Assembly: GCA_047967505.1 (NCBI GenBank)
Contig: CM106538.1
Length of the DNA stretch: 64,000 nt
Strand: one strand, 5' to 3'
Source: Dipteris shenzhenensis
Taxonomy: Eukaryota > Polypodiophyta > Polypodiopsida > Gleicheniales
How positions within the stretch are numbered: the stretch's first letter is position 1; every line of letters starts with the position of its first letter. Of the stretch, positions 10,099-22,321 are shown piece after piece. The position numbers and the translations under genes are program-made. The notes below the pieces were generated by a model. The model did no database searches and was not told the origin of the DNA. It saw only the letters and a list, made by a program, of their open reading frames with translations.

Positions 10099-11300
10099 TT
10101 AGTCCAAAGGATGTGGAACTTGTGTCATGCCAATCGATCCTGCTGTAAAGCCTTCGCACCATACAATTTTTGGTCTGTAGTTAGGAAGCTTATCTCCTCT
10201 TAAGGAGGGGTAGACAGCTGTGAAAAGTAGTAGCACTTCAGTCAGGCTCCTATTTATTGTTGTGTTGAATTGGACTCCATCCAATGTTTCTAGTAGCATA
10301 GCTCCGATGGGATTCATCTTTCTTACTCGGTACGGTCCTTGACCTAGATACTTCAGTTTCCCCTTGTGTACTTGGGCATTGTATAACAAGGCCAAGTCAC
10401 CTTCCTTGATGTCTTTAGCTTAAAGATTTCTGTCAAACCATGTGTTTCTTCTACGTTTTTCAGTTGTTATGGCATGGTAGGCAACTAGTCTTGTTTCTGT
10501 ATGCTTCTGCAACTGATAGAGTCTTTCTATCAAGGATTCATGGTTTCCCATGCATAGGCTTGGTATTACAAATTCTAGTGGGACCACAGCTTCAAGGCCG
10601 TACACCAATTGAGAAGGTGTGTTCCCTGTACTGACCTTGAGTGTGGTTCTGTATGCCCATAAGGCTGCATTCCATTTCTCTACCCAATTAGAACGCTGTG
10701 GTTCTACTACCTTGGTGAGAATAATGCATATTATTTTGTTGGTGGATTCGACTTGTCAATTCCCTTGGAGGTAGTAGGGCATGCTTTTTCTATGGATTAC
10801 CATAAAGCTAGACAAGAGTTGTTGGATTACCTCATTGACAAAATGTATGCCTCTATCCGACACAATTTCAATGGGGCATCTGAATCAGGTGATCACATTT
10901 TCGTATAAGAATCTTGCTGTGCTTCTGGCATCTGCCTTTCTGACTGCTTTAGCTTTAGCCCATTTTGTAAAGTAATCAGTAGCCACAATGATGTAGCGTG
11001 CCTATGTTCCCTTTGCTGTTGCATGGATGGGAGCCACATAGTCAATCCCCCATTTTTCAAATGGTTTTTGTGCAACAACTTTTGTTAGGGGATTGAAGTC
11101 TTTGTGTTGTGGTTTAGTAGTCCGTTGGCATACATCACAGCCTTTTACATATTCATAGGCATCTACCCACGGTGTTGGCCACCAGTAGCCTGTGAGGAGA
11201 ACTTTTCTTGCTGTGGCTTCCCCTTGGAAGTGTCCTCCTGCAATGCCGTCGTGGACTTCACTCAGGATTGGCATGATCTCATGAGGCATCACACATCTTC
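10099..11300 (-). pseudogene. Gypsy integrase remnant
   Basis: The minus strand gives an integrase in several frames. The HHCC zinc-binding block and start of the DDE core are at 11002-11292 (GGHFQGEATARKVLLTGYWW, GCDVCQRT, then FEKWGIDYVAP). The C-terminal part follows at 10420-10608 (MVYGLEAVVPLEFVIPSL) and 10099-10395 (LLYNAQVHKGKLKYLGQGPY). The active enzyme would join element DNA to the target. Stops and frameshifts between the blocks make it inactive. No chromodomain was recognised after the integrase tail. Confidence 0.9.
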
Positions 11301-11307
11301 TTAATAC

Positions 11308-11880
11308 CTAGTCCTTGCCCATCTTGTACAGTTGTCCTGCAATGAGTTGATAAGGTGCAGCCTTTCGAATTAGTTTTCTAGCATCTATTGCTTTCATTTC
11401 AAGGGGTGGTCTTCCTGCCATTAAGTATCCAATGATATCTCCACACCACTCTGAAGCAGCATCTATTTGAAATAGTGTGGCATCTGGTAAGTCATCTTCA
11501 ACTCCAGTGGCTTCTTCTCCCGACTTGACACGAGACGTATGATTAGCAATGTAGTGTTGGGCATCTTTGCAAACTACTATTTTGAAGTTGAATTCTTGAA
11601 GCAAGAGGAGCCATCTGGTTATTCTTCCTGTTGTACAAGGACGGTTCACAAGATAAAACAATGCTTGATGGTCGCTGTAGAAGACAAAATCATTTGCCAG
11701 TAGATAGTGCCGAAATTTTTTTACACTATACACCATTGCTAGGGCTTCTCTTTCTGTGGTGGTATAGTTGATCTCTGCATCATTGAGTTGTCGACTGGCA
11801 AAGTAGAATGGGTAGTCTTTCTTATGTTCACCAGGTTGACAAAGCACACTCCCAATTGCATACTTGGATCCATCAGTATG
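11308..11880 (-). pseudogene. Gypsy RNase H, downstream half
   Basis: Starting exactly at the copia insertion point, the frame reads TDGSKYAIGSVLCQPGEHKK, then FASRQLNDAEINYTTTEREA and YSDHQALFYLV, which are RNase H hallmarks of Ty3/gypsy. The linker to integrase follows. RNase H degrades the RNA template during reverse transcription. The upstream half of the domain is at 17331-17440, on the other side of the nested copia. Confidence 0.92.
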
Positions 11881-12603
11881 TGTAAGAAATAATACAACGT
11901 TTGTGCTCAACAGATAACAGGATCTCACACGCAAGAGAGAAAACAAGATAGTATGGAGAATCAAAAATTTGATTACTATAGAACTGATATAATAGATAGC
12001 GTTGCCTCCCAACCGTGCGCTCCTGTGAAAGAAGCTTTGATGGCATGCTGGAAATAGTAGAAGACGGAGGCTAGATGCTAAGGAATCAGGGTTGCTGTAG
12101 CCAATGATAAAATGGGCTTCACGGGCTTGCTCTTATATAGCCACCACTCGTAGTCGGTTAGGCTCAATTGGGTGACCAACCCAGTCCGCCCAAAACGGTC
12201 GACTAGGGGTCAATAGGCCACCGACCATACGATAGAACCGGTGCGCAAAATAGAGCAACTAAACTACAGTCTCCGTTTGGCCCAGAGCCATTTGGGATCA
12301 TCTGAGGCTCCAAACGGGCCCCGCAACTTGAGAGTGGGCTACCCCAGGAAATGCTCCATCTACCCTCAGTGCGGTCAGTCAAGGGATGCCTTCCCGCACT
12401 TGCATTTAGCCTAGTTGGCGGTGTGCCAACTCTATCTAAAGCCGTCCAGCCATCAGGCCACACATGGCCCCCATCTGGTATCCAAACCAGGACCTACCGG
12501 ATAACCGAGCTACTCAAATGCCTTCTCCTCATGTGGGGGGCTTACAAGTCGAGTTAGCTAGTTCTCGTGTAGTTACATGAGAGTGGAGCATTGATATCTA
12601 ACA
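11881..12603 (-). repeat. Copia left LTR (3' LTR)
   Basis: It is co-linear with 16705-17330 but contains about 97 bp, roughly 12170-12285, that are missing from the right copy. Confidence 0.9.
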
Positions 12604-12622
12604 CCCCCCCTCAATATCCACC
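12604..12622 (-). other. Polypurine tract of the nested copia
   Basis: The minus strand reads TGGATATTGAGGGGGGG directly upstream of the 3' LTR, a standard position and composition for plus-strand priming. Confidence 0.75.
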
Positions 12623-12633
12623 CGCAAGTGAAC

Positions 12634-14304
12634 TTACTTTTTTGACCCAATGCCAAGTCGATGAAGATGCCTCTCCAGCAAGTCTCTTCCAAGAGCCTTC
12701 ATGAAGATATCTGCAGCATTCTCTGTAGTTGGACAGTACACCAAGTCGACCTCTCCATCCATGATGAGCTCACGTACAAAGTGATATTGAATCTCAATGT
12801 GTTTTATGCGAGCATGGAACACTGAGTTCTTTGCAATCGCCATGCAATCTGATTGTCACATGATAACTGCGTAGGCTTGTTCTGCGGCTTGTTCTGCACT
12901 GCACCCATGTCCCCCAAAATTCCTCCTCAACCACACTACCTCGCAAGAAGCAAAGCATGTAGATTTGTACTCGGCCTCGGTAGAAGAAAGAGCAACTGTG
13001 GGTTGCTTCTTGCTGACCCATGACAACTCTCCAGATCTAAGTGAGAAACAGTACCCTATCACTGATCTCCTGCTATCCACGTCTCCTGCCCAATCCGAGT
13101 CACAGAATCCAGTAAAGATGTTGCCCTTGGTATAAGTGATGCCATAATCAAGTGTGCCTTTGATGTATTTCAGCACCTGCATCCCTGCCCTCCAATGGTT
13201 CTCCCGGGGCTTATTGGAAAACCTGCTTAGTACACCAATCGCAAAACTGATGTCCGGTCGTGTGTTAAAAAGGTAAATCAAGCTGCCCACAAGCCTTTTG
13301 TACTTTGCTTCGTCCACCAGTGGTGATGAATCCTTGTTTGAGAGCTTTGCGTCAACCTCCATAGGGGTACCAACTGTCTTGCAATCAGCCATGCCAAATG
13401 CCTTCAGTATCTCTCCAGCATACTTTAGCTGTGAAATGAAGATCTGTTTTGGCTCCTGCCAAACTTCAATCCCCAAACAGAAATGCATCAGTCTGAGGTA
13501 TGTCATTTCAAACTCTCTTCCTAGCAAATGCTTCATCTGCGAGATCTTCTCTTCATGGTTCCCTGTTATGACAGGGTCGTCCACATAAAGGACCATGATC
13601 ATACACCTACCTCCTTCTCTGAATATATACAAATTTGCATCAGATGGGCTCCTCCTGAACCTGTTTTGTAGAAAGTAGGCATCAATTCGTTGGTACCACG
13701 CTCGTGGGGCCTATTTCAGCTCGTAAAGTGCCTTCTTCAGTTTGCAGACTTTACCTTTTAAACCAGGGATCTCAAAACCTAGTGGTTGTTCCACGTATAC
13801 CTCCTCCTTGAAATCTCCATTCAGAAAGGCGGATTTCACATCCATCTGAAACACGGGCCAACTTCCCTAGGCAGCTAAAGCCAAAACACTGCGAATTGTG
13901 GTTAGCCGAGTTGTGGGAGCAAAAGTATCTTGATAATCAAAACCATGTACCTATGCAAATCCTTTTGCCACAAGCCGAGCCTTGTACTTATCCAACATGC
14001 CGTCGGACTTGTACTTGGTCTTGTACACCCACTTGGTTCCGATTACCTTACGTTTTGGTGGTCGATCCACAAGATCCCAAGTGTTGTTCTTCATTATGGA
14101 GCCATACTCTGACTGCATAGCCTCCATCCACCTATCATCACCCTGTGCCTCTTCAAGACACTTGGGTTCATAAGCATGGATCACTTCTGTCATCAAAGCA
14201 TAGTTGACCAAGTGTTCCTGCGCCCTTCTTTGCTCCTCTAATCTCTTGGACCAGCGGTGTTCGGATGGTTCCTCCTCAATGGCTGGAGGTTCTCTGCCGT
14301 CCAA
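12634..14304 (-). pseudogene. Nested copia reverse transcriptase and RNase H
   Basis: The minus strand begins with the RT N-terminal block (WMEAMQSEYGSIMKNNTWDL, then GTKWVYKTKYKSDG) at 13951-14304. A stretch with stops covers 13640-13950. The catalytic YVDD is within LYVDDPVITG near 13580, and RNase H with KQPTVALSSTEAEY is near 12980. A frameshift around 12843-12856 precedes the last block, which ends NAADIFMKALGRDLLERHL. It would copy element RNA into DNA but is broken at several points. Confidence 0.92.
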
Positions 14305-14307
14305 AAG

Positions 14308-15015
14308 CTACTTTACCCACTTCGGGAAATGCAGTTGCTGTTGTGGTTCTGTAGGCTCTTCTTCATCTTCTTTGTCTTGAATCCTCCCAAGCACCATTGG
14401 GGGAGTTCGGTCTGCTATTGGTGGCGGTACTGGATGGATATCCTGGTCCTGGTTGTCTGGGAAGGAAGCATCCTCCTCCAATTGATGTGGATGTTCTGAG
14501 AAGACCACATCGCGACTTACAATTACCTTCTTGGTAACAGGGTTATAGAGACGGTAACCCTTAGCCTCTTCACTGTAGCCTGAGAAAATACACTTCCAGC
14601 TCTTCGATTCCCATTTGGTCCTGGTAGCATCAGGGACATGCACAAAATAGTCACATCCAAAAACTCTAAAATGTGCAGCTGAAGGTTTCTTACCAGAAAA
14701 GGCTTGCAGTGGAGTCATCCCATTCACAGCCTTCATGTAGCTATGATTCAAGATGTAAACTGTAGTGTTACATGCTTCAGCCCAGAAAGTCTTTGGCAAA
14801 TCTTTCCCTTTCATCATACTCCGGCCCATTTCGCAGATGACGTGCATCTTGCATTCTGCTACTCCATTTTCCTGTAATGTATGTGGTGGGGGTTTCTGCC
14901 TCTTGATTCCGTGACTTTTGCAGTAACTTTCGAATTCAGTTGATGTGAACTCTCCACCTTTGTCTGATCTCAACTTCTTCACCTTCCTATTTCTTTCTCG
15001 ACCATTACATGCCAT
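14308..15015 (-). pseudogene. Nested copia integrase, core and C-terminal part
   Basis: The frame contains LRSDKGGEF and ENGVAE, the second Asp and the Glu of the DDE triad. Then come the FWAEACNTTVYILN and KPSAAHFRVFGCDYFVHVP blocks and the acidic linker to RT. It overlaps the upstream frame by about 37 bp in another phase, so one frameshift separates the two. Confidence 0.93.
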
Positions 15016-16640
15016 TCCTTGAACCTACTTAAAGCCTCGTCTTTAGTCTTCAGGAAGTATATCCATATCCTTCTATTGAAGTCGTCGATCAGTGTCATGA
15101 AGTAGTAGGAACCACCCAAAGCTTCCATCTCCATCTTTTCGCAGAGGTCCGTGTGAATGAGCTCTATAGGAGCCTTTGCCCTGCTGGCCTGTTTAGGAAA
15201 GGGATGCCGATGCTGCTTTCCCATCATGTGAGCTTCACATACATCAGGCAGATCTGAAATTTCTAGTAGGTCTTCAGTCATTCCACTTTTATGTATCTCC
15301 TTCAAAGAACTAAGGTTTAGATGACCAAACCTCTCATGCCACAGCTTAGTGTTCTTCACAATCCGCTCGAGCACTGAAAGCTGAGAGTTCGTAAATGTGC
15401 GCCATGTACCTTTACCAATGACCTTCCCTTGAAGATCAAGAATCTGTGCACCATTCTTATCAAATTGAACTTTGAGGTCCCGATCTGTGATCGCAGAAAT
15501 GGACAACAAGTTCCTCTTGATATCTGGCACATAAAAAACATCAGACAACTGTTTTACAACTCCATCTAACATGAGAGAAATCATACCTTTTCCATTTGTT
15601 GGACATTTTGCATCATTGCCGACTGCTACCAGGATGTCATTCCCTACCGGCTGTAGAGAGGTATACCAATCCTTCCGACTGGTCATGTGGTGCGATGCAC
15701 CACTGTCAATGATCCACGGTTCATCCGCATGTACATGAACTGCCTCCGTGCAAATCTCCTCAATTGCAACAAATAGCTCTACTGGTACTGCCTGCATGTT
15801 GTTGCTGGACTCTTTCTTTACTTCGTTCTTCTCATCTGCAATCTTCTTTTGGCACTTATTCTGCTTGTGCCCTGCCTTGTTGCAATAAAAGCACTTGATC
15901 TTCTTCTTTCTCTTTTTATCATCAGAAGAAGATGGGTTACCAGATTCCTTATCCTTACCTTTCTTTGATCCGGTCCAGAAGGCCGAATCTTCTCCAGTCC
16001 TCGTCTTTTGACGCATCTCCTTCTCCAGAAGCATCGTGCTGAAATCCTCAAAGTTGAGGGGTGGATTTCTATTCTGCATATTCAGTGCTGTAACAAGACC
16101 ATCGTACTTTGGTGGGGGAATCTGTATGCACCTTCGTGCTAGATTCTCATTGGTGATGGTGATTCCAATCGCAATCATCTGATCGCGCAGATTCTTCACC
16201 CTGGTGATGAACTTCTTTGTCGCTTCAGACTCAAACAACTTCTCATTCGCGAGTTGAGTCTCCAGATTCTGAATCTGCGTTTGATTCGTGGCCTCGTACT
16301 TATTTTTCAAGATCGTCCATGCCTCCTCCGATGTGGTGACATGTTGAATTAATGCCATGATGGAATCACTAACACTATAAATAATAGAACACAGCGCATC
16401 TGCATTTCTTCTTGTCCACACGAGAATCTCATCTGCAGTTGGTACTATCTATTGTCCTGCATTGGCTAGATCCGGTCTCGCAACTGGCCTCACATCCACC
16501 CCAATAGTAGTGTCCCAAAGCTCGTATGCGCTTAGGATGGTCTTCATCTTGAACTTCCAGAGTGGATAGTTAGAGCCGTCCAACTTTCCGCTTTCGCCGA
16601 ATGGTGGGATTCACAGTCTTGTGGGCTGGGCCATCTCTCA
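14979..16640 (-). pseudogene. Nested copia Gag, protease and integrase N-terminus
   Basis: The Gag start region KLDGSNYPLWKFKMKTIL is visible near 16500-16590 and is cut by a stop at about 16452. The open 480-codon part (14979-16421) continues with Gag (VTTSEEAWTILKNKYE) and a CFYCNKAGHKQNKC zinc knuckle. The protease active site WIIDSGASHHM comes next, then the pre-integrase block LWHERFGHLNL and the first integrase Asp in IHTDLCEKMEME. This is the longest intact mobile-element frame in the window, which suggests that this copy is younger than its gypsy host. Confidence 0.93.
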
Positions 16641-16684
16641 CAATCTGCTCGCAAACAGAAACACACTACCAAATCTTCTTGCTA

Positions 16685-16704
16685 GAGTCCAGGCTCTGAT
16701 ACCA
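16685..16704 (-). other. Copia primer-binding site (initiator tRNA-Met)
   Basis: The minus strand reads TGGTATCAGAGCCTGGACTC immediately after the 5' LTR. TGGTATCAGAGC is the standard plant copia primer site. Confidence 0.95.
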
Positions 16705-17330
16705 TGTAAGAAAATAATACAACGTCTATGCTCAATAGATAACAAGATCTCGTATGCAAGAGAGAAAACAAGATAGTATGGAGAATCAAAAATTTGATTA
16801 CTGTAGGACTGTTACAATAGATGGCACTGCCTCCCAACCGTGTGCTCCTGTGAAAGAAGCTTTGATGGCATGCTGGAAACAGTAGAAGACGGAGGCTAGA
16901 TGCTAAGGAATTAGGGTTGCTGTAGCCAGTGATAAAATGGGCTTCACGGGCTTGCTCTTATAAAGCCACCAGTCATAATCGGTTAGGCTCAATTGGGTGA
17001 CCGTCCGCCCAGAGCCATTTGGGATCATCTGAGGCTCCAAACGGGCCCCGCAACCCGAGAGTGGGCTGCCCTAGGAAATGCTCCATCTACCCTCAGTGCG
17101 GTCAGTCAAGGGATGCCTTCCCGCACTTGCATGTAGCCTAGTTGGTGGTGTGCCAACTCTATTTGAAGTCGTCTAGCCATCAGGCCACACATGGCCCCCA
17201 TCTGGTGTCCAAACCAGGACCTACTGGATAACCGAGCTACTCAAATTCCTTCTCCTCATATGGGGGGCTTACAAGTAGAGTTAGCTGGTTCTCGCATAGT
17301 TACACGAGAGTGAAGCATTGATATCTAATA
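16705..17330 (-). repeat. Copia right LTR (5' LTR)
   Basis: It pairs with 11881-12603, with scattered substitutions and one deletion of about 97 bp relative to it. Confidence 0.9.
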
Positions 17331-18110
17331 GTGTGAACATGAAAATCAATATCCCAATTGGGAGATATAAGGATGGGTGGTGTGATTAGGCGCCACTTTA
17401 AAAGCTCAAAGGCTTGGTCACACTCTTCTGTCCATAAGAATTCCACTAATAATTTGTAAAGTGGTCTAGCTATCATGGCACACCATTAAAAAAAAAATCT
17501 TCTATAATAGCTGGCATGTCCCATAAAGACCTGTACACCTTTGGAATTTGTAGGAGGAGGCAATTCCATGATGATTTTGATTTTGTCCATGTCAGTTGTT
17601 GCAATCCCATGTTGAGAAATGATGTGTCCCAAAACAACTCCGTGGGTGACCATGAACTAGCATTTTGTTGGATTTAGGGAGATGCCATACTCCCTACATT
17701 TGATTAGTACTGGTTCAAGACATTTGAAGTGGTATTTTTTGTTTGAATGGATGCACAAATCATCAAATAACACCTATAAAAACTTATTTAGAAATGACTT
17801 AAACGCTGTGAACATGAGTCGTTGGAATGTGATCAGGGTATTACAAAGGCCGAATGGCATGATTCTATATGTAAAAATACCCCATTCTATAGCAAATGCT
17901 ATTTTTTATTAATCTTTAGGAGAAATTTGCACTTGGTTATAGCCACTGAAGCCATCCAAGAAGCTATATATTTCGGAGCCTACCACCTTTTCCAACATTG
18001 TTTCTGTTAAGGGTAGGGGATAGTGATCCCTAATTGTGGCGGCATTCACATTCTTTAAGTTTACGGATATTCTGAGCTTCTTGTTGCATTTAGGCACAAT
18101 GATGATGGGT
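17331..18110 (-). pseudogene. Gypsy reverse transcriptase and upstream half of RNase H
   Basis: The block at 17909-18097 reads KLRISVNLKNVNAATIRDHY and SFLDGFSGYNQVQI, typical Ty3/gypsy RT motifs. Past a stop, FTYRIMPFGLCN and a degraded catalytic box LFDDL (YxDD in active enzymes) follow. The connection domain (TEECDQAFELLK) and DFHVHT at the copia boundary come last. The frame has stops at several points. Confidence 0.9.
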
Positions 18111-18153
18111 GAAACCCAATCAGTGTGCTCTATCTCATAGATGAATCTGGCAT

Positions 18154-18819
18154 CTAGGAGTTTTTCCAGCTCGTCTCATAAACCATGGTGCCATACTTAG
18201 GATTTGTGCAATAAGGTCTGCATACCTTAGGGTGAGCAACTTCCCTTATAGGTATCGTGTGTACTGCCACTTCTGGTGAAATTCCTTTCATCTCTTTGCA
18301 TGACCATGCTAGGCAGTCACGGTATTCCATTAGGTGTGCTTTGAGTTTGGTTTCATCTTCTTGTCGAAGCTGTTTCCTAATGAAAACCAATTTTTCTTCC
18401 TCCCCTTCAAGGGCGAGATTTATTATGCGTGTTTTTGCCAGTCCATCATAGATTGGAGTTTCTCCAATGCTATCGGTTTCTTGAACTTCAGATTCTCTTA
18501 GTGATCTTGACATTGCTATTGGCGCACTACAACTTGTGTAATTCTTGAAGTATTCTGGCACTTCTCGAAGATTAGCCTCTGATGGTGTTGAACTAGCCTG
18601 ACATGTGCCATGTGTACTAGGTGGCATAGTTTCATTTACCAATTTGTTAGGCTCTTTTTTACTTTCTTTTTCTAAAGTGTCTTGATCAAGCTTCATCCTC
18701 ACATGTGGCTTATATTTTTTAAACTTCTTTATGTGGGGAACTGTGGGGTAACTTTTCCACTGGTAAGGTGTTTCCAAGTAAGGGTTCATTTGTTGTGCAT
18801 ACTCCTTCCAGTTCCTCAA
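18154..18819 (-). pseudogene. Gypsy polyprotein linker upstream of RT
   Basis: A 221-codon frame ends in ETKLKAHLMEYRDCLAWSCK followed by PEVAVHTIPI, the segment that directly precedes the RT fingers in plant gypsy elements. The upstream part is low complexity and charged. It connects protease and RT and has no enzymatic role of its own that I can see. Confidence 0.8.
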
Positions 18820-19238
18820 GGGACTATTCTAGAGGCATTGGATCTAATTTTGAGGGAGCTAGCTTTGTAAGATACAATTCAATAATCCTTGTTTGGACTC
18901 ATTCAAATTCATTGAAGTGTTCGACCTTGGCTTTTCTGCATTTTCTCCAGCTTTCTTGCGGGATCTTCTACTGTTATTCAACTTTGGAGGTTCAACTTTT
19001 GGGAGCTCGACTGCCATTAGGGCATGCAGAATGGCTAAGTCATTATCAAAGATTTGATCTTCAATTTTTGCGTTCTCAACCTTAGTTTCAAGGTCCCAAG
19101 GAAAATCTCAATCATCATTGGTATGGGTACCTTCTTTAGGTTCATTATCCCACTTGAGGTCAACCATAAAGAATGGCATCCCTAGATCGATTGGTTCTTC
19201 ATGTGTGAGTGGAGGATCTACCTGTAGCACCTTAGCAT

Positions 19239-19770
19239 CTATCTGTGAGAAGATGGGGTATAATGAATGGCAGTTGTCGATGGTTGCCAATGTTTGTATC
19301 TAGTTATTGACATTGCTTTGTGAATCGCCCGCAATGGCATGCTGTTTTGCAAGGGAGCTGATTTGCTTGAGATTGTTGTTGAAGATGTGTCATCCAACGC
19401 TCTAGGCACAATTGGTTTTATAGCTCCTATTCCCACATTCACCTTGGATTTAGTGTCACAATTCTGGATTGTCAGTCTATCAGTTCCCCAGTCATGGAGG
19501 ACTGATGCTTCCCGTAACCAAGGACGTCCCAGTAAGATTTGATAGGATTTTTTTGGGAGATCCAAGATTGTGAATTGAAGGGAAAAGCAGACTCCTACGA
19601 CCTTTGTGGACACGCAATTCATTATTCCCAAGGGTTTAGCCCATGAATCATCGCGGCAAGGCATATGTTGAAATTAGCCTTTTGCAGTGGTGGGAGACCC
19701 CATTCTTCGTAGAGCTCCTTTGATAGGAAATTTACACCTGCTCCACCATCCACTATGGCTTGGACTTCAT
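19239..19770 (-). pseudogene. Gypsy aspartic protease (retropepsin-like)
   Basis: The minus strand has VQAIVDGGAGVNFLS at about 19720-19765, carrying a D-x-G active-site motif. The flap and C-terminal block LPKKSYQILLGRPWLREASV follow at about 19500-19570. The protease would cut the Gag-Pol polyprotein. A frameshift separates the active-site block from the main 141-codon frame. Confidence 0.85.
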
Positions 19771-20180
19771 TATATGTTGTTCATAGGTGGAGAGGGATTT
19801 GTGTGTTCAATCCATCCTTTAAAACTCTCCCAGAGATTGGGACAATTCCGTAGGAGGATTCCGATGGGAATTGACACAGGGAAACTCAGGATGCTAGAGA
19901 GTGTGGCTCCTTCAAGTTGACATGGTGGTACATTATGTTGTGGAGTCTGTTGTTGGAACAGAGGCTCAAGTACAATATCAATACTTTGTGGGGCCAAGTC
20001 ATGGATTGGGACTTGAGCTAGTTTCTCAGCCTCAAATTGAGCTTGTTTCTCAACTTCAAATTGAGCTTGTTCCTTTTGTACCCATTGTTGAAGTGCCTGA
20101 AAACAAGCCTTCTCCAACTCTGCATTTGGGTATGGAGCTTCTTTTATTTGAGGCTCGGGAGTTGATGTGGACGAGCTCAA
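19770..20180 (-). pseudogene. Gypsy Gag-Pol spacer with Gln/Glu-rich repeats
   Basis: A 136-codon frame between the zinc-knuckle and protease blocks. It contains a short repeat (VEKQAQFEAEK) and Gln/Pro-rich sequence. No domain is recognised; position alone assigns it to the element. Confidence 0.6.
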
Positions 20181-20387
20181 CTACTCATTGCTTGGCAGAG
20201 TTGGAGGCACTTGTGATTTCTTTTTAAGAAGTTGCTTTGGTTGGATTGAAATGTTAGGGTCCTTGGTGGCCTCTTTCTATTGGCATGTAATTACATTTAC
20301 AGGTTGTGATATTACACTTACCGGACCTAGACTTTGATGGTCCACCCCAATGATGCCGATTGGGATGTCAGGCTTAACCTCTGTTCG

Positions 20388-20993
20388 TTATGGGACCTTA
20401 TTTTTCATGGGACAATCCATACATGCATGTCCTATGCCACAATCTCTACAGAGTGGTTGGAAAGTAGCGGGGCTACAATGATGAGGGTACTCTGCAATCT
20501 GGTGATTTTCTCCACAACCGTAGCACTTAATTGGTGCTTGATATGTGTTGGGATGTACTTGATTTGCACAGACTGATATTTGTCCCTTTGTGCCTTCTAC
20601 ATAGTACATTGGGTGCTCTGCTTCATACTCAAATGGCGAGTCTACTTCCTCGACTTACAACAGTTGATGTATTGGAACTGCTTGAGGATCTGGATTTGGT
20701 GCTCTTGGATATGGTCATGGATTCGGATTCCTGAGTAGTTGTGGGGCTTGTGTCCGAACAGGAACATGATTTAGCCTCAGAGTTGGGTGCACTTGTGCAA
20801 GTGCCGATTTCCTATACATTGGCATGGGTGCCACTTGGTATTGTTGAGGTCGAGGCGGGTTGTTGCACATGTTGAAGATGCAACTGTTTTTATCATGGCT
20901 ACCGATGATGCAAATATGGCACCACAACCTTGGTGGTGGATTTGCTTGTGCAGTGATCCTGGCTCTTAGGACCAGGCACTCATGATTGGCCAT
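20388..20993 (-). pseudogene. Gypsy Gag zinc-knuckle region
   Basis: Two frames carry Cys/His clusters: WCHICIIGSHDKNSC near 20880-20930, and KCYGCGENHQIAEYP followed by CRDCGIGHACMDCP near 20400-20530. These are degraded CCHC-type knuckles that bind the element RNA in nucleocapsid-like proteins. Confidence 0.75.
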
Positions 20994-21176
20994 GCAGTGT
21001 GGACACCAGGCATTTTCTCGCCGTGGATATGTCTAAGTTAGCGGTTGAGACAAGTGAAGTTTTTGTTCCATGGCTTGCATCATGTCTTCTTTCAGCTTCA
21101 TGGTCATGGCCTCTAGGCAATCTTCATTTGATGTTTCGGCAGTGGACTTGGATTTGCCATTTTTTGAGCGCTTATC

Positions 21177-21720
21177 TCATGCACTAAATCTGCCATCATC
21201 GCTGCTAGTGTCAGAGTCAGTCATGCCATCCTTGATGTCAATGGCTGCCGCATGAGCAGTACTGAATATTTCATAGCTGCTAATCTTTTTCATATCCTTT
21301 TGGATTTCCTTTCTTAGTCCTGCAATGAACCAAGCCATGAGGTACTTTGCATCGAGGCATGGGTCACATTTGGCAATTATCTTTTCATCTTGCCCAGGTA
21401 CATGCATACATCTTCTCGATGGCCTTGTTTGATCTTGCTTAGTTGGAGAGTGGGATCATCTTGTAGCCTCTCTATTTGAAAGCATCTTTTAAATTATGTT
21501 TGAAGTAGGTCCCATGTGGCTCGCTCTTCCACTAGAAGGTCTAGGTACCATTCAAATGCTTCATCAGTTAAGGCCATGGGAAACCAAGCCACCTTGGTTG
21601 AGATGGTCACTTGAACGCTCTCTAAGTATTTCTCAATGTAACGGGATTTTTTGAGGACTAATAGACGCTACGAGATGGGCTCGAAGTAACTCACCATTTG
21701 AGGATGGGAGTAGTGTGGTG
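21177..21720 (-). pseudogene. Gypsy Gag capsid-like region
   Basis: The minus strand reads KVAWFPMALTDEAFEWYLDL, then VEERATWDLLQT and KYLMAWFIAGLRKEIQKDM, matching the retrotransposon Gag pattern. A frameshift near 21400 and several stops break it. Confidence 0.8.
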
Positions 21721-21729
21721 GTCGATGGA

Positions 21730-22303
21730 GAGGGAGGAGTGTCTTGTGTAGGGCTCAGAATGGGGAAGAGGATGGAGGCAAGATGTGAAAGAAAAAGTAT
21801 GAGAGGGATGGGTGCACTTTTATAGGGAAGGAGGGGGAGCTATGGATTTAGTCAAACATATGTGCACCTTTGAATTTGTCCAAGTTTGAGTAGTCAAATA
21901 CATGTGCACCTTTGAATTTGTCCATGTTTGACTAGGGAGGTGGTTTTAATTTTTCTTTTGCGTTATGGCATTTAGAGCCTTTAATCATTGATTGCCCATA
22001 ACTTTTGGTGGTTGTGTCAGAATGTGTTTCCTTAAAAATGAGAAATGTTCAGAATTTCAAGCTCTACACTCTGACAACCATCACATGGTTTGATTTTTTT
22101 CTTAAGGTGCTTTTTTTCTAGAAAAACATGCATTTTCCTAAACCGGTAATGAAGAGTTTCAGCTAGGAATTATTTTTTTGTAAAACTTGAGTTGGAACAA
22201 TTTTAGCTCTCCTAACTCTTGAGTGATATGTTTATGAAAGTTCGAAGTAGTTTGTTTTTTACACACACCTGCGTATATTTACTCGTTACTTGAGATGCTA
22301 GTC
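21730..22303 (-). other. Gypsy untranslated leader
   Basis: Between the primer site and Gag. No coding similarity was seen. A short segment containing TTTGACTA/GTGCACCTTTGAATTTGTCCA is duplicated at about 21853-21935. Confidence 0.6.
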
Positions 22304-22321
22304 TCCCCAGCAATGGCGCCA
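22304..22321 (-). other. Gypsy primer-binding site (tRNA-Asp)
   Basis: The plus strand TCCCCAGCAATGGCGCCA equals the 3' end of plant tRNA-Asp(GUC) with two transitions. It lies two bases from the LTR start, the expected distance. Confidence 0.9.

Larger units (their letters stand above)
11881..17330 (-). mobile_element. Ty1/copia LTR retrotransposon nested in the gypsy element
   Basis: LTRs at 11881-12603 and 16705-17330 begin TGTAAGAA and end TAACA/TAATA. The primer site for initiator tRNA-Met is next to the right LTR. Gag, zinc knuckle, protease, integrase, RT and RNase H follow in copia order on the minus strand. The flanks GTATG (11876-11880) and GTGTG (17331-17335) look like a target duplication with one later change. 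The insertion splits the gypsy RNase H coding region. Confidence 0.93.
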
